Source of the DNA: Nephromyces sp. MM_2019
Lineage: Eukaryota > Apicomplexa > Aconoidasida > Nephromycida
NCBI GenBank assembly: GCA_015657535.1
Contig: JADHZB010000696.1
Location: 8,140 to 20,657, forward strand
Length of the DNA stretch: 12,518 nucleotides
Direction: 5' to 3'
Shown here piece by piece: positions 1 through 6,158 of the stretch. Under the pieces are notes generated by a model, which saw only the letters and a list, made by a program, of their open reading frames with translations, was not told the origin of the DNA and did no database searches. Positions within the stretch are counted from its first letter, which is position 1; each line of letters starts with the position of its first letter. A program made the translations under genes and the position numbers.

Positions 1-261
1 CATATAAAGAGAAGACCATATCAAAGAGCGTACACACAAGAATACACACATATCTGTACACGTTAGCTCATACACCAACACAGAATGACACACATCGACA
101 GCAGACCAACGCATACCAACATAAAAGAGTACACCAACACACGCAACAACAAACATACCAACAAACATACCAACAAACACACCAACACACACACTACCAC
201 ATCTTCATCTAAAGTTTCTTTGAAAACATCAAAACAACGGAAAACCCTCGTATATACTTAC
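1..261 (-). other. LUC7 intron 2, open at left edge
   Basis: Begins with the donor GTAAGT read leftward from 261. The rest is mostly CA-rich on the plus strand, with repeats of ACCAACA(A/C)ACA at about 145-195, so UG-rich in the transcript. I tried to continue the LUC7 frame at AG sites near 190-220 and met stop codons at once, so the next exon is presumably beyond the window. The plus-strand His/Thr/Asn-rich ORF here is antisense repeat translation. Confidence 0.7.
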
Positions 262-314
262 ATATCTTTCAATTCATCGGAATGTACCTTGTCACACGGC
301 CCCATGTAATGTTT
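262..314 (-). CDS. LUC7: LUC7 exon 2 (residues 49-65, split codon 66)
   Basis: Exon of 53 nt on the minus strand, preceded by TTTATTTTATCAG and followed by GTAAGT (minus strand, 261 to 256). It codes KHYMGPCDKVHSDELKD and ends two bases into the next codon. C55 and H59 complete the CCCH finger begun in exon 1. It is too short to be found as an ORF; the match to the LUC7 family (GxC-x3-H-S/D-x-x-L-K) and the in-phase splice are the evidence. Confidence 0.9.
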
Positions 315-1189
315 CTGATAAAATAAACGAGGAAAGAGTGTGTGTGCCTCCGCGTGTTCATATGCTAAGGGGAGTGTGTGTGTGGGTCGCGCAAGGGTTA
401 GTGTGTCGGCGAAAGCTTACTTATGTGCGAACATTGAGTTCTGTTTGTGCCCGTGTGGGTTCGTGCATATGTGTGTATATACACAATATGTATGTCGATT
501 TGACATGTGTGCGTGTGTATCATACATGTGTGTCATACCTGATATGCTTATATATTTGAGTCTATATGATGTGTGTATATTATGCGTGCGTGTATTTGTA
601 TACTACTCGTGTGCATATGCTGTGTGTGTGTATACTATGCATACGCATATCATACTCTATATGTGTAAGTGCGCGTGCGTCTTCACAAACTTTACCGCTT
701 AATAAGCTTCAGAAAGCTGCAAATACACGCGATACAGCCATAAGCGCAAAAAAAAGTTAGCTCACTCAAACAGAGTGTACGTACACTCCAGACCATGCCT
801 ACTCTACTACATATTCCACAACACACACACTTCTTCAGGGTGGATATACTCCATAACACACATGGAGGGTAGATAGACTCCACAGCTCACCCACTCTACT
901 AAAAATGCCATAACACACACCGAGTATCCATACATCCTACCACAAACGCCGAGGGTATATACACAGCACCATACATACCAAGTATCCAGGCACTCTAGCA
1001 CTCCCATAACACACGCACAAGCGCACACACACGCAGCATATTTACCGTATTTGCGAATAGATCATGAGGGCAGAGCCCCGTGAGGTATAATTTGCACACA
1101 TCCTGATCAGTGAATTGCCTTCCCTTCGTTGATGAGTTTTCCTGCAGGCTACCCATAAGCATGGAGAGCTGCGCACGCATCTCATCCAT
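262..1189 (-). CDS. LUC7: LUC7-family U1 snRNP-associated protein, N-terminal part (two exons)
   Basis: Minus-strand gene, exons join(1189..1046, 314..262), 65 complete codons plus two bases; the rest lies beyond the left edge. LUC7 proteins associate with U1 snRNP in the nucleus and help select 5' splice sites. The spliced product begins MDEMRAQLSMLMG, then QFTDQDVCKLYLTGLCPHDL (residues 25-44), then across the intron FANTKHYMGPCDKVH (45-59). This gives the first CCCH zinc finger of the family, C32-x7-C40-x14-C55-x3-H59, with the same spacing as I recall for human LUC7L. The finger is interrupted by a 731-nt phase-0 intron. The start at 1189 is chosen because it gives the family's usual N-terminus and an in-frame TGA lies upstream without an intervening ATG. 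The second zinc finger and RS/RE tail are not in the window. Identification is firm; the exact subfamily is not. Confidence 0.93.
315..1045 (-). other. LUC7 intron 1 with opposite TG and CA halves
   Basis: 731-nt GT-AG intron. On the plus strand 338-700 is TG-rich and 780-1040 is CA-rich, so in the minus-strand transcript a UG-rich 5' half faces a CA-rich 3' half and the two could pair. The CA-rich half repeats motifs such as CCATAACACACA and GAGTATCCA about every 50 nt. A perfect 16-nt palindrome, GAGTGTACGTACACTC, lies at 773-788. ORFs here are low-complexity Cys/Val or His/Thr strings and are not genes. Confidence 0.8.
1046..1189 (-). CDS. LUC7: LUC7 exon 1 (residues 1-48)
   Basis: Exon of 144 nt, read right to left, coding 48 whole codons from ATG at 1189 to ...LFANT. 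The donor is ACG|GTAAAT (GT at 1045-1044 on the minus strand), phase 0. It holds the N-terminal helix and the first two zinc-ligand cysteines, C32 and C40. Upstream on the minus strand there is a pyrimidine-poor but acceptor-like TTTATACAG near 1260, so a 5'UTR intron is possible. Confidence 0.93.
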
Positions 1190-1463
1190 TCTGCCTGTGC
1201 GTGTGTGCCTCTTTCACAGTGCATAAATACGTGTGTATAACACTTGTGTGTGTCTCCCCTGTATAAATCAGCGTAAAAATTCTATTAGGTTAGCGAAAAG
1301 AGCACAACTATCTCAGTTGTGAGGATGAACGTACATCATCACAGCAAGAGATTTGTATGCATGTGTATGAAGTTGAGGTGGAGACAATCGGCAAAGCAAT
1401 TGATAATGGGGAACGAGTGTGCCTAAATGAAGGAGCGTGGTTGTGTATATGTTATCGGATTGG
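1190..1463. other. Spacer upstream of LUC7; weak plus-strand ORF
   Basis: This flanks the LUC7 start and should hold its promoter or 5'UTR, but no clear core element is visible. A perfect 7-bp hairpin, CACAACT-ATCTC-AGTTGTG, lies at 1303-1321. A plus-strand frame is open from 1294 to the TGA at 1483-1485 (63 codons, first ATG at 1357 giving 42 aa). It is free of dinucleotide repeat and fairly mixed in composition (includes VETIGKAIDNGERVCLNEGA), but I recognise no family and see no decisive splice sites. Confidence 0.4.
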
Positions 1464-1610
1464 TGAATCTTCGCTGTGTGCATGAAAGAAAGGCATTCTA
1501 TTACAGCTTCGTAGTATAGTTATATGTGTGTATTGCCAGATGGGGTAATCTTTCTTGTACACATGAAAGAAAGGCATTCTATTACCCTTCTGCAGTATGT
1601 GTGTATTGCT
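1464..1610. repeat. Two-copy tandem repeat, about 81-nt period
   Basis: A 24-nt block beginning CATGAAAGAAAGGCATTC is identical at 1481-1504 and 1562-1585, offset by 81 nt. Similarity extends both ways: (G/T)(G/T)AATCTT before each block and AGTATGTGTGTATTGC-like sequence after it (near 1512-1537 and 1593-1610). This is a local duplication that has diverged at its edges. Confidence 0.85.
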
Positions 1611-1739
1611 GTGTGAGTGTGTCAGCAAAGTATTCGCTTATATACGTGGGAATAATCGAGTGAATTCATCAAGGCGTTTATGCTGTGTGCGAATGAAGAA
1701 TCTGTGTACTCTTCATGCTAACAGCTGACAAGAATGGCT

Positions 1740-2035
1740 TGGGTGTATACGTCACAGACGCCGTGTGTGTGCATTTCAAAGATGTATGTGAGTATCTCAA
1801 AGATGCATGTGCGCGTATCTCATAGTTGTCTGTGTGCACACCACAGATACCAAGCGTGCATTCACATCTTATGTGTTCATACTTCATAGATGTGTGTGTA
1901 TCTCAGAAACTCTGCGTGTGTATGCCTGACAGGTGTGTGTGTATGCCTCACATACTCTCTATGCGTATACCTGACACAAGTGTGTGTATACCAGATAGAC
2001 GTGTGTATACATTTCACAAACAATATGTATGTGTG
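1740..2035. repeat. Degenerate minisatellite, roughly 25-35 nt units
   Basis: Repeated variants of GTATCTCAAAGATGTGTGTGT and GTGTGTATGCCTGACA follow one another, for example near 1768, 1790, 1815, 1895, 1920, 1945 and 1980. Copies differ by several substitutions and small indels. The plus-strand ORF starting at 1826 translates this repeat (repeated V-C-I/M-P-D-x motifs) and only its last ~30 residues, after 2035, leave the repeat. Confidence 0.65.
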
Positions 2036-2435
2036 AAAATTTCTCGCCAATATCAAGCGTGTGCGAAATGTCTATCTTTTGATTACAGAGGCGATGCTTT
2101 TAAATGGGAGATCAAACAGCTTTGGAAGCACAGATCACTCCCTCTACATACACACACACCAACCCAGTAAGATGCGGCACACTGGGGGAGTAGCATCAAA
2201 ACAATAGATATCCGTAAGAAGAGGGAGGGAGTTGCAACTATCCTCCGTGCAGCAACACACAGTCATACAACGCACACCCCACTCTTCTATACAAAGCTGA
2301 GGATGAGAGATATGAGAGAGTGCAAAACGTGAAGACGTATTAGGATTTTTGTTGGAGGTACATATAAAGCATGCTGCGCATGTGTGCGCATGTTAGTGTG
2401 TGTGTGTGTGTTGTCATGTGTGTGTGTGGGGATGA
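2036..2435. other. Mixed-composition spacer followed by a TG tract
   Basis: 2036-2340 has little dinucleotide repeat. A plus-strand frame running out of the preceding minisatellite stays open to a TAA at 2168-2170 and includes RQYQACAKCLSFDYRGDAF, which I cannot assign to a family. An acceptor-like TTTTGATTACAG precedes 2090. 2370-2430 is a TG-rich tract. No gene is called. Confidence 0.3.
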
Positions 2436-2573
2436 GCGCAAGGAAGTAGTGAGGCTGACAGGTGGTCGGTAGAAGATCGTACATCCCTCCGAGGCGGGAA
2501 GACTACGTCTCATGTAGTGAAGGCTCTAGTGGGCGAGGAGGGAGGAGGGGTAGCAGGTAGCCATTGTGTATGA
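2436..2573 (+). other. GC-rich patch open for 45 codons; unassigned
   Basis: A purine-rich, GC-rich patch unlike its surroundings. One plus frame is open from just after a TGA at 2433-2435 to a TGA at 2571-2573 (includes DRTSLRGGKTTSHVVKALVG), and a second plus frame is open over much of it. There is no ATG in the first frame and no strong acceptor. A 7-bp hairpin with one G-T pair, ACTACGT-CTC-ATGTAGT, lies near 2503-2519. It could be an exon, a structured RNA or neither; I see no family match. Confidence 0.25.
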
Positions 2574-2990
2574 TTTGCAGCAAGCGGATTGTATGTGTGC
2601 GTGTGAATTGCACAGAGTTTACTGTGTGTGTACGTGTGAGTCGCATGAAGGTCACTGTGTCTCTGTGTGATTCACAAGAAGTTGAGTGTGTGTGTGAGAT
2701 TTGCAGGAAATTGCTTGTGTTTGATTCTCGGGGAAGTTGAGGGTGTGCCTGTGTTAGATTCCAGAGAAGTTGTGTGTATGTTTGTGTGGGAGGGTTGAGC
2801 GAGTATTAGTTTAGCAGGGCTGATTGTGTGTGTGATGTGCGAAAAGTGGTCTGTGTGCTATCCTGGGAAGGTTGAACATGAAGGTGATGTGGGGAGTCAG
2901 TCAGGAATGGGTTGTGCAGATTGTGTCGTCTGTGGGTGTGTGTGCCGATATGTGTGTGGGGTGTCTATGGGTGTGTGTGTATCCGCTTCT
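2574..2990. repeat. TG-rich minisatellite, about 35-40 nt units
   Basis: Variants of GTGTGTGAGATTCNCAGGAAGTTGA recur near 2600, 2645, 2670, 2695, 2730 and 2760, each ending in an AAGTTG- or AGTT-like core before a new TGTGTGTG run. The region 2820-2990 is looser TG-rich sequence. The Cys/Val/Gly-rich ORFs at 2826 and 2872 are repeat translations. Confidence 0.6.
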
Positions 2991-3323
2991 GCGCATTTTT
3001 TCCCCCTTTTTTAAAGCTGGGCAAAGCTTAGAGCTGTGTGCTTCGCAGATATCAAGATCACCCAATCTGCCGTAGTAGCAAGGAAATGTGCTTTAAGCTT
3101 TTTGCAAGATGCTTGAGCGTAGTGCCTATGCATAGCATATAATCTGAAGACGCAAACACACGTAGACACTATCCACACTACACAAATAGCGCACACACTA
3201 CACATGCTATCCATATTTCTCAAACTACACGAATACTGCACGCACGCAGAAGTTGGCAAAGGCCCATACGCAGACACACATGCATGCTACACACACATAT
3301 ATACACTGTAATATTGCAGTAAC
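2991..3323. other. Unassigned spacer with CA-rich second half
   Basis: 2991-3130 is non-repetitive. After an acceptor-like TGTGCTTCGCAG ending at 3049, two plus frames and one minus frame stay open for about 20-30 codons, so no frame is favoured. 3150-3300 is CA-rich with repeated CACTACACA motifs. No gene is called. Confidence 0.3.
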
Positions 3324-3485
3324 ATGCGATGGCTTCTGTGTGTTGAGAACAAAGCCATAGAGTGGTGCGGCCTGTTAGTCTTGCTCTTGAATGATCAGTA
3401 TCTTCGCAGTAAGAGTATGGCAGCGCAAACACAGTGTAATAATACACACCGCAGGGCATATCTCACACACATGTATAAACCGTAG
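3324..3485 (+). other. Possible small ORF, 53 codons; unassigned
   Basis: ATG at 3324 to TAG at 3483-3485, 53 residues, mostly outside repeat sequence, with a short hydrophobic stretch (CGLLVLLL, residues 15-22) and a basic C-terminal half. An AG acceptor-like ATATTGCAG ends just before the start. The minus strand is also open across this stretch, which weakens the case. No family is recognised. Confidence 0.15.
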
Positions 3486-3739
3486 TGTTACGCACGTATA
3501 GAAGCATACAAAAGGCGCAGTGTGTCGTTGCTAAGATGCACACACACAAGGTTAAAAAAATACTGCACACAGCTATCATACGAAACTATGCGCGAGGTTG
3601 TTGGCATCTCACGCCCGCACAATAAATGTACATTAGCGGATACACTCACACACACACAAGTGGGTATAATGTACATGCCGAATACATATACCACAGGAAT
3701 TATATAAGCATCACACGTGCTACGCATGTAAGTCACACA
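3486..3739. other. Unassigned spacer, CA-rich patches
   Basis: Mixed sequence with short CA tracts at 3537-3548 and 3645-3660. Both strands carry short open frames that contain the repeats. I see no gene, RNA or clear regulatory site. Confidence 0.3.
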
Positions 3740-4090
3740 CATTACTCATGCACGTACACACATGCACTGCAAACACTACACGCATACGACATATAGACTA
3801 CACACAACATGTACACACCATACACAATATGCAGATAGTACACAGATAGTACGTACACACTAGGCACACATACAAACGCAATACACACTGCGCCAACTAG
3901 GCAAACGCTATACACACTCCACACACTCCACACACACCACACACACACATGCACTGCACACAGTACGCACGTAACACACACTACACAGACTAGGTAAACG
4001 CTACACACACAATGCACACAACTCACACTGCCCAAACTAGGCAAACACTACTACACAGACTAGGCAAACATTACAAACACGACACAGACA
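3740..4090. repeat. CA-rich minisatellite with ACTAGGCAAACRCTACAC unit
   Basis: The non-CA core ACTAGGCAAAC or a close variant occurs at 3896, 3989, 4036 and 4059, with a more degenerate copy at 3859. Copies are separated by CA-rich DNA of variable length (23 to 93 nt apart). On the minus strand this gives a long Cys/Val-rich ORF (4044 to 3742), which is a repeat translation. Confidence 0.75.
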
Positions 4091-4254
4091 CCACACATAT
4101 GAAGACGCAGCCTTATTTTAGTAAGAGTGCCTATCTCGATACACACACCCTCCTAGGAGTTGCCTATACACACGCACACCAACGCCCGCACACACACACG
4201 GAGCCATATGCCCTTCAATCGCATGCTTCTGCTTCACCTACATGAGACATAAAA

Positions 4255-4505
4255 ACACACAGTAAACATCAAAAAACCCTAAAAAAGGCGAAAAATTCCA
4301 CTTTTTTGTTGTAAAATGAACGAAAAACCTTTTCTATGAGGAATTGTTGAAGAAGCGAGACTTTGCGGAGTTTTTACCCGCAAAAGCCACTAGAAAATGG
4401 GAATTTAACGGAAAATCCGTCAAATTCTGCAGGAGGAAGATATCCTCATCACAGAAGAAAAAAACTGTAAAATTCGATAAATTTTGCTTTATTTTGGTGA
4501 AGACG
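4255..4505. other. A-rich island with a 12-bp hairpin
   Basis: An island without TG/CA repeats and rich in A-runs on the plus strand. GAATTTAACGGA at 4401-4412 pairs with TCCGTCAAATTC at 4416-4427 (12 pairs, one of them G-T) across an AAA loop. A related block AAAATTCGATAAATTTTGC near 4470-4490 matches 15 of 19 positions with AAAATCCGTCAAATTCTGC at 4412-4430. A plus frame without a good ATG is open from 4320 to 4526 (Lys/Phe-rich, includes YEELLKKRDFAEFLPAKA). Candidate structured RNA, transposon remnant or chance; no family recognised. Confidence 0.4.
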
Positions 4506-5240
4506 TGTGTGTGTGTGCTTATGTGAGTGTTATTGTGTGTATGCGTGCTTATGTAAGTGTTGCTGTGTGTATCTCCGCATAGTGTGTGTTTATGTGAGTG
4601 CGTCCCTGCCTGTATGAGTGTGTGTGTGCTTGTGTGAGGGAGAGTGTGCTTTGCTTGATTTTTTTGTGATTTCTATAAAGGATGAAGTGGAGATAGATTT
4701 TCCTTCTATATCTCTTCTTTGAAAGCAGACATAGCGAGAAGTTGCCCTGGTGAGCGGACAAAAGTTGCTTTTCGTGGAAAATTGAAAAGGAATCACCTTA
4801 ATTTTAGTTTGGTGTGTGTGTGTGTTTTATGTTGGAGTAGGTGTGTGTGTTCCACATTGGAGTTAGTATATGTACGTGTGTACGTTATGGATACCAGGAA
4901 GTGAGTGTTTACGATTTAGTACCTTCGTATGTGTGTATTTCACGGATACGAATGTGTGTGCATCATATTAGAGGGTGTTTGCTACTTGCGTGCGTGAAGT
5001 GCGTGTGCTATTCTCAAATATGCCTCTACTTTGGGGCATATATTAGTTGCTGTGTTTTCCCTAGATTAAGCAGCTATATCTAAGTGTGTGTTGCTGATTA
5101 CATTGTATTTCTGTGTCTTGCTTGTGCTTCTTGTTACTTTTGATATGCTGCCTGAAGATCGTCTGTTTGTGTGTCTGCTGTCGTGTGTGTGCGTGTATGT
5201 ACACTATAAGGGATAGTGTCTGATCATCTTGCAAGTTTTT
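4506..5240. other. Unassigned TG-rich spacer
   Basis: TG-rich at 4505-4640, 4810-4990 and 5160-5200. Non-repetitive at 4655-4805, where both strands have short open frames with no recognisable product. A perfect 7-bp hairpin, ACACTAT-AAGGG-ATAGTGT, lies at 5201-5219. No gene is called. Confidence 0.35.
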
Positions 5241-5517
5241 CTTCCTCAGAATAAATCTATATTTAAGCCTTTGTAGGCATAGATAACCATACAACATTAC
5301 AAGCTACTGCTGATGCTATAACCTATCGCAATACAGACACAAAAGTCAGCAAAGTAACAGACACAGCCACAAGCTTAATATTTGTAGCGCATAGGCGCTT
5401 CTCCACATTCACACACACCATCACATGCAGTCTTATACAAGCCCAAAGTGCACTCTCACAGCTGCTAGAATACGATTAAAAGGATGATAAAAAACACACA
5501 TAAACTGAGAGGTATTC
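5241..5517. other. Unassigned spacer upstream of the SMC3 leader region
   Basis: AT-rich mixed sequence containing TTTTTCTTCCTCAG followed at once by AATAAATC (about 5236-5257) and CA-rich stretches at 5328-5430. I see no gene in it. It may include distal promoter or untranslated sequence of SMC3, but no specific site is visible. Confidence 0.3.
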
Positions 5518-6051
5518 ATGCACAATTACTACCAATCACATGCAGATCTATCTGCACATACAAACTACTGCTCATGCAAGCTCCAACCCGCACATGTATA
5601 CACACATAAGAAGAATCAGTCAGATATGGGCAGCGGCATCAATGGCTGGAACACACACAAACTCACCAAGTTGCTCGCACACATGTTGACTCATAAGAAC
5701 CTGAACTCACGCTTATTTTGGTGCAGTTTTGTGTCGTTTCAGCTCGCAAGTTTTACACTCTACCTCCTTAAGTTACTCGCACATTACATCCTCATCACCA
5801 CACACAAACTTTACATCTTTCTAAGTATCTTCTCGCATTTGAAAGAAGCATGCGTAGAGGCTGTGAGAGTATGTTTTCTTTCTCTTCTTCATCTTCTTCT
5901 GAAGTTTCTTTTTCACCTCCCTCTTCTTCTTTCTCTTACCGTTTCTTTCTTCCTCATATCCCTCTTCTTGTTTTTGTTCTTCTTCGTCTCCCTCTTCTTC
6001 ATCTCCCTCTTCTTCATGTCCCTCTTCATCTCCCTCTTCTTCTTCTGCTAG
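5518..6051 (+). other. Long ORF (177 codons) upstream of SMC3, probably not a gene
   Basis: ATG at 5518 to TAG at 6049-6051. It is the longest ATG-initiated ORF outside the TG repeats. The first ~55 residues are His/Thr-rich with CA-repeat character; the rest is extremely Leu/Phe/Ser-rich and would be membrane-like. The second half, however, is simply the translation of the TTC/CTC tract, which is open in all three plus frames and one minus frame. It ends 19 nt before the SMC3 start, so the stretch is more likely promoter or 5'UTR sequence. An upstream ORF on the SMC3 leader is the alternative. Confidence 0.15.
5870..6050 (+). repeat. TTC/CTC polypyrimidine tract just upstream of SMC3
   Basis: About 180 nt almost purely C and T, built from CCCTCTTCTTCAT-like units (clear near 5985-6045) grading leftward into looser TTCTTC/TTTCTC. 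Polypurine-polypyrimidine tracts of this kind can adopt triplex (H-DNA) forms and often sit near promoters. The tract ends about 20 nt before the SMC3 ATG, so it is likely promoter or leader sequence. Confidence 0.8.
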
Positions 6052-6070
6052 AGACTCACTTCAACTGAAA

Positions 6071-6158
6071 ATGTATATAAAAAAGCTGAGCGTTAGGGGA
6101 TTCCGCACATATAAAGTTGAGACGGTGCTGAACTTATCTCCGGGATGTAGCTGTATAG
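6071..6158 (+). CDS. SMC3: SMC3 exon 1 (residues 1-29)
   Basis: 88 nt, from ATG to CTGTATAG|GTAAAA. It codes the first beta strands of the head (MYIKKLSVRGFRTYKVETVL). The upstream frame is open but has no nearby ATG, and MYIK is the expected SMC3 beginning, so this start is secure. The next codon (Val30) is split one base into exon 1. Confidence 0.95.

Noticed and set aside
1481..1585. Repeat-spacer-repeat arrangement suggesting a CRISPR-like array
   Set aside because: Only two copies, with similarity continuing into the spacer and flanks, in a clearly eukaryotic locus. It is a local tandem duplication.
4262..4290. AAAAAACCCTAAAAAAGG resembling a CCCTAAA telomere repeat or telomerase RNA template
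   Set aside because: Only one copy of the heptamer is present; A-rich sequence gives this by chance, and nothing around it supports a telomere or telomerase RNA.
5838..6060. Minus-strand open frame coding a Glu/Asp-rich then Lys/Arg-rich charged sequence
   Set aside because: It has no suitable ATG near its start, a stop just upstream, and any 5' exons would have to overlap SMC3. The composition is fully explained by the GAA/GAG strand of the TTC/CTC tract.
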